Notes: generated from the letters alone by a model not told the origin. Positions 54,701-64,000 are shown, counted from the stretch's first letter. The stretch: DNA of 64,000 bases from Scylla paramamosain (GCF_035594125.1 NC_087158.1:6436501-6500500); one strand, 5' to 3'. A program made the numbers and translations.

Positions 54701-56081
54701 TGAGTGTTTTTCAGCAAGTTAGGCACCAAAACGATAAATAATATGGAAGTCACTCTTTATGGGAATCCAAAACAAAATTACTGAAAACGTGTCTTTTTAG
54801 TGTTTTACTTAGAAAAAAATTAAAACGGATGCAAACCAACCAATATGAAGAAATAGAATAATATTACTAAAAAGTTATATTTTGAGTGTTTTTGAGCTTG
54901 TTACTTACAGAAAACGCGAAAATAGTTGCAAAGCACTCTATATTGGGAAAAAAAATGACATTACGAGAAACGTGTAAAATGAGTGTTTTATAGTTTCACA
55001 AGAACCACAAGGCAAAACACGCAAAAACTCTTGTATATGGAGATGTTTCTTAGATACCAAAATGCTGAAATTCATGAACACTCTTAATTGAGAAACAGAA
55101 CAACATTACCAAATGGGTGTATTTTGAATATTTTTTGCATTCTTACTTACCAAAACCCCAAATTGCATGGGAAATTAGCTTTAGGTGTTAAAAAAAAATA
55201 TATTACCAGAAAAGTGTCGAGTTTTTTTGAGCGTTTAAGGCAATAAAGCACTAAAAAGCATGGGAATAAAACCAACTTTTGCCAATAACTTGTCTTTAAG
55301 TGTTTTGTAAGCTTCTTATGTACGAAAATGCTAAAACACATACAAAACAAGTTTTTTGAGTCTTTTGTAAGATTGTTACGTAAAAAAACGCCTAAATGAA
55401 TCGGAAATATCCTATATGGGAAAAATTAAAAGACATTACGAGAAACGTGTATTATGAGTGTTTTTTTATTTTCTTAGTATCAAAAGGGTAAAACGCATGA
55501 AAAACACTCTATATGGAGAAACAAAACAATACTGCCCAAAAAAAAAAAAAAACGTGCATTTTGAGTGTTATGACGTTGTTAGTTACCAAAAAAACAAAAT
55601 TCATGCAAAGACCCATATATAGATATATGAAACGACTTTAAAAACGTATGAAAATACAATATATAGAGAAACAGAATACACTAACCAAAAACGTATATTT
55701 TGTGTTTTTTTTCTATATTTTTTTAGCTTATTATGTACAAAATCGCCTGTCATCAAACAAATCACCCTGGATATGGAAATAAAAAGGACATTACGAGAAA
55801 TGTTTGTAGTGTTTTTTTTTTATTACTTTCTTAAGTACCAAATCAGTACTTCAATAGTGCTCTGAAGAAAAAGAACAAACTTACCAAAAACGGGTATTTT
55901 TTTACATTGATAATTTCCAAAACGCCAACATGCATGTAAAGCAACCTATATGAAGAAACGAAACGAAATCACTAGAAACTTGTCTTTTGTTATTTTTTTG
56001 GGCGTGTTAGGCACCAAATCAGTAAGAAGCAACGAAATCACCCCATAGGGGAATACAAAACAACTTTACTAAAACGTGTCT
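33716..56081 (+). repeat. satellite array, block 2
   Basis: Continuation of the same array in the same orientation. GGTACC sites recur mostly 1.0-1.1 kb apart (near 34,431, 35,540, 36,964, 38,056, 39,161, 40,236, 41,345, 42,458, 43,573, 45,521, 46,626, then 48,636 to 54,500), with a few longer or shorter gaps and occasional mutated sites (gttacc at about 49,747). From 44.5 kb to the end, the block repeats 20.95-30.47 kb unit by unit, including unit-specific indels. The block stops at 56,081 where the LTR begins. Confidence 0.95.
47432..47491. repeat. perfect fold-back hairpin in satellite
   Basis: 26-bp perfect inverted arms (47432-47457 and 47466-47491) with an 8-nt loop. Corresponding places in the sister copies (near 23,750 and, inverted, near 63,400) have the plain 'tttgagcttctta' sequence instead, so the left arm is a new inverted copy of the right. 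Confidence 0.93.
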
Positions 56082-56624
56082 TGTTCCGGTGTGGTTTTGA
56101 ATTATCAATTACCACTGGACACTGTTCATTAGTTTCTTACCTTTATATAATAGGTAAAGTCACTCTTGGTGAGTTTCTGTGGTTTTCAGGTGAATGTCAA
56201 AGGTGAACGTATAAAAATAGGTATATTTAGATATATGTACAGAGTTCTGGAGAAGGGTGTGGCGCGTACGGGACAACGGATGTCCTCTGCGTGGTACAGC
56301 GTTACACCCTGGCAAGAGACTGCCGGAGCCGGCACAAGGGACGCTTAGCGCCTTCAAAAAGTGCTGACATTAGAAATAGGGGCGGGTTGACCGCACTCAC
56401 AGTACATGAATATATTCATAATTATTACTCTCTAATTACATAAATAAGGCAAGGGAAAAGCTACTTATAGCTAAGAGTAATACATGCCAAAATACATTAG
56501 GGAGAGATTAACTATAGAGAATACTTAGATACTGTAATGTAGGTGCTATCGATTACTTATCGATGGCAATAAAAGGAGTATGGAAAGTTCCATGGTGTGT
56601 GTGTGACGTAGGGTGGCGTGATCA
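56082..56624 (-). repeat. 3' LTR
   Basis: 543 bp with 5'-TG...CA-3' ends (TGATCACG at 56,624 and CCGGAACA at 56,082 read on the minus strand). It contains a TATATAAAGG box at 56,159-56,150, so transcription would start about 30 bp further on and leave only a short R-U5. The left limit coincides exactly with the last satellite base, compared with the sister satellite copy at 30,470. No second LTR exists in the window for comparison. Confidence 0.75.
56150..56159 (-). promoter_or_regulatory. LTR TATA box candidate
   Basis: TATATAAAGG on the minus strand within the LTR, about 68 bp before its end. Position and sequence fit an RNA polymerase II core promoter; no activity can be inferred. Confidence 0.45.
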
Positions 56625-56626
56625 TA

Positions 56627-56640
56627 TCCGCCCCACCCTT
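56627..56640 (-). promoter_or_regulatory. polypurine tract
   Basis: AAGGGTGGGGCGGA on the minus strand, two bases before the TG start of the LTR, the expected site of plus-strand priming. Confidence 0.6.
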
Positions 56641-56812
56641 ATGCGCCAACACCCACTATTTGCACTTATGCATATATGTATACATACACTTATATTGCTA
56701 ATCAAGCAAGGCATTATAAATACAATACACATTATTATTAATTATGTGACACCGTTACATCGCTCGGTCACCTACTTGACGCGTCCTCGCGAATACAGTG
56801 TACCTAACCATG

Positions 56813-58510
56813 TTATGTGTATGAAACTCCTTCATTAAGACGTTTACGTCTACTATCAAGATATATATACAAATTTAAGGCTTTCCTAACACACACATAT
56901 AAGAATATTAACAAAAACATTAAAATAAGGCAAGGTGTCAGGATACTTGGATAGAGAATCCCAGGTTTCAGATATACTGGTAAGGATGTCTCTAGAGCCT
57001 CTGAAAACTCTTCTGTGTTTGAGAAGGAAAGAGTGGATAAGGAGTTTGTTATAAAAGAAATCCTTGACTTTGTCAAATTCTCCAGGGAAGTAACAGGGAA
57101 AACTCTATATGAAAGGTCTGTCGTAAAAGCTAAATTAATCCTAGAAGGGTAAGTGGTTAGTTTACTAGAACGTACATGACAAGCATCTTGTACCGCATAA
57201 TGTCCTATAACCTCCTCATAGGTGGTCCCTTCTGGGCAAGTCACTGAGACGTAAAAGTTTTCTGTGAAATAAAAGTAATGATATCCATGAAAATTGCAAT
57301 GGAAAATAGGTTTTGAAACCACATGCTTGTATGGACAGAGTGTTAGAGCTGCAGACGCCTCTGAACGTGTCAAGACGACTTCACAAATACCTTTTACTAC
57401 AGGTAAGAAAGCAAATTGGATACTTGAACAATGGTACAAATGCAAGTATGAAGATTTACAACGTTTTAATTCAGTTAAATCTCCAATTGTATATAATGAA
57501 AAATCCTTGGCTATTAGCACTAAGGAAGGATTCATGTCCAGTGTCATCACCGAATTATTAACGGAAAATGGAAAAGGTTTAATCTCATAAGCCTCAAAAT
57601 GATCCTGAGATTTAAAAGGTATGTTTACAATTATTGCATCTGTGGTCAAGGTAGCTTCCAGCAATGGGTAGTAATACTGGATCATGTCCGCTGCATACAC
57701 TGGTGTCAATTTGTAGGTTGACTGACCAATTTCTATTGTGTGAAGCAAATCCTCTACAGGAAATAGTGAAGTTGTTACCCTGCCATTGACAGCATCCACC
57801 ATGTTGCGAATTATCGCTTCATTAATGGAGAGAACTGAACCCAAGGAAGCTTCAAATACATGCAAAGCTTGATCTATAACCACAACGTGATTTATCACAT
57901 CTAAACTATGTAAGGCATTATCAAGCACAGTTGTTAAATCATTTGAATACTGTAATAACTCATTGAGATTAGTTTCTAATTTAACTATTTTATTGTGATG
58001 TAGGTTCAGGACCTTCTTATTAGTAGCTGCAACCGTTATTAGTTGATCATAATGTTTCCTTAAATCCTGTACATCCTCGTCCAAGGCGGTGCCAAAAAGA
58101 TATTGAGACAGTTGTCCCAACCCATTTATGAGTCCTCTTTTGGTACGAGCGTGCACTGGATGAAGGTTGTAGTCATGCTGAGATTGGTTCAATTTCCCGT
58201 GTAAGAATTCTACCCTTGCTTTTAAAGCTTTGATTATGGTTTGTGAGAAAACTTGTGTCTGGCTATGCGTTTCATCAGCAAGTAAGGATTCCAGTTCCTG
58301 TAAGGAGTTATCCAAAGTTTCTGAGACAGCGTCGAGGTCCGAAGTTACGGAAAATAAGGTAGAAAAAGGATATCGAACCAGAAGAACATCTTCTATTAAG
58401 GTTACTTCCCCAAGATGTGTGGTGAGAGCCCCCGGTTTGACATGCAACGCAGTGGACGCTTGTAGCACTTGCAGCATGCTCAAGAAGGTAACCAGGAGGC
58501 CCAGTGCCAT
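56813..58510 (-). CDS. env: envelope-like glycoprotein
   Basis: Open frame of 565 codons, undamaged. Residues 1-20 form a signal peptide (MALGLLVTFL start, hydrophobic to about Ala21). A furin-type RTKR site at 122-125 is followed by a Gly/hydrophobic fusion-peptide-like segment (126-145) and coiled-coil-like heptads to about 215. A Cys-rich region lies at 351-445, and a membrane anchor (about 521-541) is followed by a short basic cytoplasmic tail. This is the layout of the F-like class I fusion envelopes of insect errantiviruses and baculoviruses; the assignment rests on architecture, not on a search. Potential N-glycosylation sites occur (NQS near 108, NNS near 318, NLT near 478). It starts 19 bp after the pol stop, and a splice acceptor ends exactly at its ATG, so it is probably made from a spliced transcript. 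Confidence 0.85.
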   Translation of the reverse strand: MALGLLVTFLSMLQVLQASTALHVKPGALTTHLGEVTLIEDVLLVRYPFSTLFSVTSDLDAVSETLDNSLQELESLLADETHSQTQVFSQTIIKALKARVEFLHGKLNQSQHDYNLHPVHARTKRGLINGLGQLSQYLFGTALDEDVQDLRKHYDQLITVAATNKKVLNLHHNKIVKLETNLNELLQYSNDLTTVLDNALHSLDVINHVVVIDQALHVFEASLGSVLSINEAIIRNMVDAVNGRVTTSLFPVEDLLHTIEIGQSTYKLTPVYAADMIQYYYPLLEATLTTDAIIVNIPFKSQDHFEAYEIKPFPFSVNNSVMTLDMNPSLVLIAKDFSLYTIGDLTELKRCKSSYLHLYHCSSIQFAFLPVVKGICEVVLTRSEASAALTLCPYKHVVSKPIFHCNFHGYHYFYFTENFYVSVTCPEGTTYEEVIGHYAVQDACHVRSSKLTTYPSRINLAFTTDLSYRVFPVTSLENLTKSRISFITNSLSTLSFSNTEEFSEALETSLPVYLKPGILYPSILTPCLILMFLLIFLYVCVRKALNLYIYLDSRRKRLNEGVSYT

Positions 58511-58525
58511 CTGTAAGTAATGCAG
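58511..58525 (-). promoter_or_regulatory. env splice acceptor
   Basis: On the minus strand GCATTACTTACAG is followed directly by the ATG of env. The AG is at the last two intron bases, and a pyrimidine-leaning stretch with a TTACTTAC branch-like motif lies before it. Env of gypsy-type errantiviruses is known to come from a spliced subgenomic RNA, so position and sequence fit that use. The donor would lie in the missing 5' part. Confidence 0.55.
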
Positions 58526-58529
58526 GCAA

Positions 58530-61500
58530 TTAGCTGCGTGAGCGAAGGTTATACCTATGCGTCTTTATAGTATTAGTAGAATTAAGGTTTGTAACCTGAT
58601 CAGTAGTACTCTCTGTTGATGACTGGAGCTGAGCGTTAGTCTTCACAAGCCGATCACTATGTACTATCTCAGCAGTGTTAAGAAGAGGGTCATGCACCTC
58701 AAATTTGTTACCATGTAACTGGCGGACAACCGAGCATGGACCACTAAATTTAGGGGAGAGTTTGGAGGTCCTGTCCGGATAACGAACTTTAACTGTGTCT
58801 CCAACCTGTATCGTGACAGGGGTCGCACGCTTGTGTTGTCTAACCATCATTTCTGCCCTAGAAGCTTGTAGCCTACTTCGGACTTTAGCATGAATGTCCT
58901 TGAAAACATGCATATGTTGTTTAACATAGTCATCTACGTTGTATACTGGAGTTTGTGGACTTGCCAACAAATCATAAGGAAGATTTTTATCTTCACCATA
59001 TAATATATAATGTGGGGATTTCCCAGTACTTTCACACATTGAACTGTTAATGCAGGCACCAACGTGTGGTAACCAGTCCTCCCAGTCATCATGGAGACTG
59101 TTTACAACTGGACGAAGAACCTCCAGGATTTTCCTGTTTGCTCTTTCTACTAGTCCGTTTGAAGAAGGATGGTAAGCCACAGTGTATGTGTGTTTAATGT
59201 TGTACTGTGTACATATTCCTTGTAGGATTTCATTGCGAAATTCAGATCCATTATCACTTAACAACACTCGTGGTGCTGAGTATGGACAAAACAACTTAGT
59301 TACTAGCGCATGCGCTACATATTTAGCAGATTTTTCCTTTAAAGGTGAGAGAACCACGAACCTTGAAAAATGGTCTACACACACAAGTAGATACTGCGAG
59401 CCATTTTGACTCTTGGGTAATTGAAGAAGATCAATGGAGACAATGTCCCAAGGTCGCTCAGGTAGTGGATATTCCAGTATTGGGGCTGGTCCTTTTACCG
59501 CACCCTTGTGCTTTGCACATGATATACACCTGGCAACATAATCTTCTATGTCAGTGCGCATGGTAGGCCAATAATAGCTTTTACGCGCTGCTTGTAGAGT
59601 TCGCTCTCTTCCTGGATGTCCTGCACTTGGCATGTCGTGCACTAAGATAAGTATGACATGGACTAAACTCTCAGGAATGATGTGTTGTTTACTAGACTTT
59701 CCCATTTGGGGATTATGTCGACACAGAACATTGTCTGGTGACATGAAAAATTGAGAGAATGGTATATGTAGACGTGGAAGATTATCTTCTTCGCCTGACT
59801 CCAGAGCATGTATGACCTTAGACCATATTTCATGCTCTCGCTGTGCTTTACTTAATTCCTTCAAGGTGAAGTTATTTACAGGGATCGAGTCACTGACAGC
59901 TCCCACAGGCACATTTCGTGAAAGTGCGTCGGCTACTACATTAGCACGACCTGGCAAGTACTTGACTACTGGAGCAAATTCCTGCATGGTACAGTACCAT
60001 CTTGCCACTCGTCCAGTTAAATTTTTCCCTTTGAAAAGTTCAATTACGGGTGCATGATCCGTGTAGACTGTAATTGGATATCCAAGGATAATGTCCTTAA
60101 AATGTTTTAAAGCCCAAACTACAGCAAGTGTTTCTTGATGAGTGACAGAGTAATTAGACTCTGCTGGATTAAGCACACGACTTGCATATGCTATTACATA
60201 GTTTTTGCCTCTGGCATCTGTCTGCATCAGTACTGCTCCCAGTCCTAGAGAAGAAGCATCCGTGCAAATAATGAACGGCTCTGAATGCTCTGGGAAAGCA
60301 AGTACAGGTGCATTTGTTAATAGTGATTTTAATTCATTGAAACTTTGTTCATGAGCAGCCTCCCAATGGAAAGCAACATCCTTTTTAAGGAGTTTAGTAA
60401 GTGGGGATGCAATTGCCGCAAAATTCTTGATGAAAGGACGGTAATATCCCGCAAGACCTAGGAAAGATCTGACATTCTCCACCGATTTAGGTTGAGGAAA
60501 CTTCTGTACAGCTATGACCTTTTCATCCACCGTGTGGATTCCTTCACCATCCACTACATGGCCAAGGAATTTTATTTTGGCTTTTAGAAATTCACATTTA
60601 GAAAGCTTTGCTTTAAGTCCAGCTTCTTCAAGCTTCTGGAGGACTAATTTTAAACTCTCCAGATGGGATTCTTGATCCTTACTAGCGATGATTATATCAT
60701 CCAGGTATGCAAACACGGTTTTGCCAAGTAAACCCGTGAAAATACTGTTAATCATTCTCTGGAATGTTAAAGGAGCGGATTTTAATCCAAAAGGCATGCG
60801 TAACCATTCGTAATGGCCACTAGGCGTACTGAACGCCGTTATTTCCCGTGAAGTGGGGGCTAAGGGAACCTGCCAGTATCCTGACAACAGGTCTAAACTA
60901 GAGAAAATTTTGTTTCCACGACCTAAGGACATTAGAAGGTCGCTCAGGACAGGTAAAGGATAATGATCATCCACTGTGACATCATTAACCCGCCGGAAGT
61001 CAATTACCGGCCTGAAAGATTTATCTTTCTTGGGAACCAAAAAGATTGGTGAATTCCAAGGAGAGCACGATTCTTGAATCACTCCCTTGTCAATCATGTC
61101 ATGAATCATGTCATCTACAGTCGCCCTCTGACTATGAGGAAGACGATAAGCTGGTATATATACTGGCTTAGTGTTTGGTTTTAACCTAATGTGGTGTTCC
61201 GCTCGATCGGTCACACCTAAGGATTCTCCAGGTAGTGCCATGACATTGCGATACTTCCCCAATAAGTCCAAGAGCGCGGGCCTCATTTCGGGGTAGTCCA
61301 CAACATTGACAAACGAACATAGGGTTGGCGCCTGCCCCAGCTCGGTGTCAACAGCAGACTGACTCACCGAAGAGACGCAGGCTCCAGGCAGAATACTGGG
61401 TTCTGGTACCACTTTCTTGTCATAAACCAGGCACTTTCCAAGGAAAAGACCTTGTTTGATCCTTACAGAACTTCCAGTAGTGTTCACCACCAAAGCATCA

Positions 61501-61565
61501 GTGACATGACCCTTTCTAATTGTGGAAAGAGTCGATTCAACAGCCAATCGCCTAACATTACCTTC
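58530..61565 (-). CDS. pol: gypsy-type pol (RT, RNase H, integrase), partial
   Basis: At least 1005 codons open, 5'-incomplete: the frame continues upstream of the TTG at 61,547 to the satellite junction, so this codon is no true start. Numbering from it: RT motif A LDLLSGYW (Asp219), MPFGLKSAP at 251-259, YLDD at 281-284; RNase H with Asp430, Glu472, Asp497 and Asp540; integrase zinc finger His637, His644, Cys674, Cys677; catalytic Asp706, Asp765 and Glu801 with the standard 35-residue spacing; and a GPY/F-like KFSGPCSVV at about 933-941. No chromodomain. No stops or frameshifts, so the enzymatic core is intact. It reverse transcribes and integrates the element. Gag and protease are lost. 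It stops with TAA at 58,530-58,532, 19 bp before env. Confidence 0.92.
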   Translation of the reverse strand, partial: EGNVRRLAVESTLSTIRKGHVTDALVVNTTGSSVRIKQGLFLGKCLVYDKKVVPEPSILPGACVSSVSQSAVDTELGQAPTLCSFVNVVDYPEMRPALLDLLGKYRNVMALPGESLGVTDRAEHHIRLKPNTKPVYIPAYRLPHSQRATVDDMIHDMIDKGVIQESCSPWNSPIFLVPKKDKSFRPVIDFRRVNDVTVDDHYPLPVLSDLLMSLGRGNKIFSSLDLLSGYWQVPLAPTSREITAFSTPSGHYEWLRMPFGLKSAPLTFQRMINSIFTGLLGKTVFAYLDDIIIASKDQESHLESLKLVLQKLEEAGLKAKLSKCEFLKAKIKFLGHVVDGEGIHTVDEKVIAVQKFPQPKSVENVRSFLGLAGYYRPFIKNFAAIASPLTKLLKKDVAFHWEAAHEQSFNELKSLLTNAPVLAFPEHSEPFIICTDASSLGLGAVLMQTDARGKNYVIAYASRVLNPAESNYSVTHQETLAVVWALKHFKDIILGYPITVYTDHAPVIELFKGKNLTGRVARWYCTMQEFAPVVKYLPGRANVVADALSRNVPVGAVSDSIPVNNFTLKELSKAQREHEIWSKVIHALESGEEDNLPRLHIPFSQFFMSPDNVLCRHNPQMGKSSKQHIIPESLVHVILILVHDMPSAGHPGRERTLQAARKSYYWPTMRTDIEDYVARCISCAKHKGAVKGPAPILEYPLPERPWDIVSIDLLQLPKSQNGSQYLLVCVDHFSRFVVLSPLKEKSAKYVAHALVTKLFCPYSAPRVLLSDNGSEFRNEILQGICTQYNIKHTYTVAYHPSSNGLVERANRKILEVLRPVVNSLHDDWEDWLPHVGACINSSMCESTGKSPHYILYGEDKNLPYDLLASPQTPVYNVDDYVKQHMHVFKDIHAKVRSRLQASRAEMMVRQHKRATPVTIQVGDTVKVRYPDRTSKLSPKFSGPCSVVRQLHGNKFEVHDPLLNTAEIVHSDRLVKTNAQLQSSTESTTDQVTNLNSTNTIKTHRYNLRSRS

Positions 61566-64000
61566 ACATGCAATTTGGGATTTTGGTAACTAAGAATGTG
61601 AAAAGCACTCAAAATACACGCATTTAGTAAAGTTGTTCTGTTTCTCAATTAAGAGTGCTATTCATGAGTTTCAGCATTTTAGTATCTAGGAGACTTCTCC
61701 ATATACACGAGTTTTTGCGTTTTTTGGCTTGTGGTTCTTTTGAACTATAAAACATTCATTATACACTTTTCTTGCAATGTCCCTTTGTTTCCCAATATAG
61801 AGTGCTTTGTATCAATTTTCGCGTTTTTTTGTAGGTAACAAGCTCAAAAACACTCAAAATTTACCTTTTTGGTAATGTTTTTCTACTTCTTGATATTGAT
61901 TGGTTTGCATCCGTTTTAGCGTTTCTCTACGTAAAACACTGAGAAGACACGTTTTTAGTAATTTTTTTTTTTGGTTTGCCATATAGAGTGAGTTCTTTAT
62001 TATTTATCGTTTTGGTGCCAAACATGCTGAAAAACACTCAAAACACAGATTTCTGGTAAGGTCGTTTAATTTCCTCATATGGGAGGCTTTGCATGCACTT
62101 TAGTGTTTGGTACATAACAGTCCGAAAAAAAGCTAATATCAACTTTTTTATAAAAATCTCTTATCGTATAATTGCCCTAATTTTTCCCAGAATTTTGGCA
62201 TCTCGGTACCTATGGAGGTGAATGAAAAAAAAAAGAAAGAAAATTTTTTTTATTTTTTTTTATTTTTTTATTTCTTTCTAAATAACGAGTGTTATTTGTG
62301 GGTTTTAGCTTTTTGGTAGTTAAGAAACTTAAAAACACTCATAATACACGTTTCTCGTAATGTCCTTACGTTTCCCAAACATAAGGTTCTTTGCATGTAT
62401 TTAAGCGTTTTTATAGATAACATTATCAAAAACACTCAAAATACATGTTTTTGGTAATGCTATTCTGTTTCTCAATAAAGTTTGTTTTCCATGCGTTTTA
62501 GCGGTTTGGTATGTATGGAGCTCAAAAACACATATTGGCAAATTCTTGGAAAAAGTTGGTTTTATTCCCATGTAATGTGATTGCCTTGCTTTTTAGTACT
62601 TCATTGCCTAACACGCTCAAAAATAATTAAAAGACACTTCTGATAATGTCATTTTTTTTCCTCATAAAGCTAGTTTCTTATGCTATTTTGGGTATTGCTA
62701 ACTAGGAATATGAAAAACACTCAAAATACAGCATTTGCTAAGGTTGTTCTGTTTCTCAATTAAAATTGTTATTCATGAGTTTCAGCATTTTGGTATCTAA
62801 GAAACTTCTTTATATACACGAGTTTTTGCGTTTTTCTACGTAAAACACTGAGAAGATACATTTTCAGTAATTTTCTTTTGGATTCCCATATAGAGTGAGT
62901 TCTTTATTATTTATCGTTTTGGTGCCTAACATGCTGAAAAACACTCAAAAGACAGATTTCTGGTAAGGTCGTTTTATTTCCTCATATCGGAGGCTTTGCA
63001 TGCACTTTAGGGTTTGGTACATAACAGTCCGAAAAAAAAAGCTAAAATTAACTTTTTTGATAATATTCTTTTGTTCTTATAATTTTCCTGAAATTTCCCA
63101 GAATTTTGGCATCTCGGTACCTATGAAGATGAAAAAAAATTCCTATTTTTTTTTTTTTTTTCTAAATAAAGAGTGTTGGTTTTAGCTTTTTGGTACTTAA
63201 GGAACTTAAAAAAAAACACTCATAATGCACGTTTCTCGTAATGTCCTTTTCTTTCCCAAACATAATGTTCTTTGCATGTATTTAAGCGTTTTTTATAGAT
63301 AAAATGATAAAAACACCCAAATTACATGTTTTTGGTTATGTTATTCTATTTCTCCATGAAGTTTGTTTTCCATGCGTTTTAACGGTCTGGTATATAAGAA
63401 GCTCAAAAACATTTAAATGCAAGTTCTTGGTAAAAATTGGTTTTATTCCAATGAATAGTGATTGCCCTGCTTTTTAGTGTTTTATTGCCTATCACGCTCA
63501 AAAACACTCAAAAGACATTTTTCTGGAAATGTCATGTTTTCCCACATAAATCTGGTTTCGCATGAAATTTGGGTTTTTGGTAACTAAGAATATGAAAAAC
63601 AGTCAAAATACACGATTTTGGTAAGGTTGTTCTATTTCTCAATTAAGAGTGTTATTCATGAGTTTCAGCATTTTGGTATCTAGGAAACCTCTCCATATAC
63701 ACGAGTTTTTGCGTTTTTTGCCTTGTTGTTCATTTGAACTATAATACACTCATTATACACTTTTCTAGCATTGTCCCTTTGTTTCCCAATATAGAGTGCT
63801 TTGTATCAATTTTAGCGTTTTTTTTGTAGGTAACAAGCTCAAAAACACTCAAAATATACCTTGTTGTTAATGTTTTTTCTATTTCTTGATATTGGTTAGT
63901 TTGCATCCATTTTAGCGTTTTTCTACGTAAAACACTAGGAACACACGTTTTCAGTAATTTTGTTTTGGATTCCCATATGAAGTGAGTTGCTTATTATTGA
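61566..64000 (-). repeat. satellite array, block 3, inverted
   Basis: Same satellite, but in reverse complement to blocks 1 and 2, running to the end of the window. It matches the unit order of 23.2-25.6 kb and 46.85-49.3 kb, including a shared fused monomer that joins 'cgtagaaaaacg' to 'caaaaactcgtg' (24,335; 48,020; inverted near 62,825). The join with pol lies at about 61,560-61,570, with no intact retroelement end. Confidence 0.93.

Larger units (their letters stand above)
56082..61565 (-). mobile_element. gypsy-type LTR retroelement with env, 5'-truncated
   Basis: Minus-strand endogenous retrovirus-like element. From its 5' side (high coordinates): pol (to 58,530), env (58,510-56,813), a purine-rich tract and a complete 3' LTR. 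The 5' LTR, primer-binding site, gag, protease and the extreme N-terminus of pol are missing; pol runs open straight into the satellite junction near 61,566. Both remaining frames are undamaged, suggesting a recent copy. No target duplication can be assigned because the two flanks are not the two sides of one insertion site. Base composition is clearly higher in GC than the satellite around it. Confidence 0.9.

Noticed and set aside
19801..56081. Many open frames of 60-140 codons in the satellite, some with hydrophobic Phe-rich segments
   Set aside because: They repeat with the satellite unit, occur on both strands and are broken differently in each unit; the Phe or Lys runs come from T-rich and A-rich tracts.
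58308..58529. Alternative short frame overlapping the start of env
   Set aside because: No motif; it is the other reading frame of the env signal-peptide region.
57294..60057. Plus-strand open frames across env and pol
   Set aside because: Antisense shadows of well-supported minus-strand genes.
19801..64000. Regular repeats resembling a CRISPR array
   Set aside because: Units are contiguous diverged monomers with no constant repeat and unique spacers, and the context is eukaryotic.

Overview
Eukaryotic, intron-bearing, repeat-dominated DNA, most likely arthropod and probably a decapod crustacean. That assignment is inferred from the mix seen: very long (GA/TC)n microsatellites, tRNA-headed SINEs, CR1-like and Jockey-like LINE remains, a Penelope-like element and a gypsy element with an envelope gene. 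No bacterial-type operon, rRNA, functional tRNA gene or CRISPR array is present.

Layout. Positions 1-19,800 are intron-like or intergenic DNA packed with degraded retroelements: an endonuclease fragment of LINE family A (1-858), a CR1-like LINE (2,565-5,568) split by a Penelope-like element (2,785-4,087), two minus-strand Jockey-like LINE copies (6,735-8,350 and 11,470-14,530), a minus-strand family A reverse-transcriptase fragment (8,540-9,790), SINEs, nested pogo-like MITEs (15,262-15,961) and long microsatellites. Three minus-strand segments (17,484-17,312; 16,697-16,566; 1,777-1,295) have splice-site-like ends and an open frame that closes on whole codons at the donors. They may be exons of one host gene into whose introns the elements inserted; I do not recognise the protein.

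Positions 19,800-56,081 are a satellite array with a higher-order repeat of about 1.1 kb built from roughly 95-100 bp monomers and marked by one GGTACC site per unit. It is interrupted once by a 5'-truncated CR1-like LINE (32,036-33,715). About 10 kb of the array is duplicated inside it (roughly 20.95-30.47 kb against 44.5-56.08 kb).

At 56,082 the array is cut by a minus-strand gypsy-type retroelement. It keeps a 3' LTR with TG/CA ends, an open env frame, and an open pol frame with intact RT, RNase H and integrase motifs. It lacks the 5' LTR, gag and protease. From about 61,566 to the end the same satellite returns in the opposite orientation, so the truncated end of the element is also an inversion junction. 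The inverted block is a third copy of the 23.2-25.6 / 46.85-49.3 kb segment.

The clearest finer signals are a pair of hammerhead ribozyme motifs in the inverted arms of the Penelope-like element, with one compensatory base-pair change between them; a fold-back hairpin private to one of three satellite copies; and a splice acceptor directly before the env ATG.
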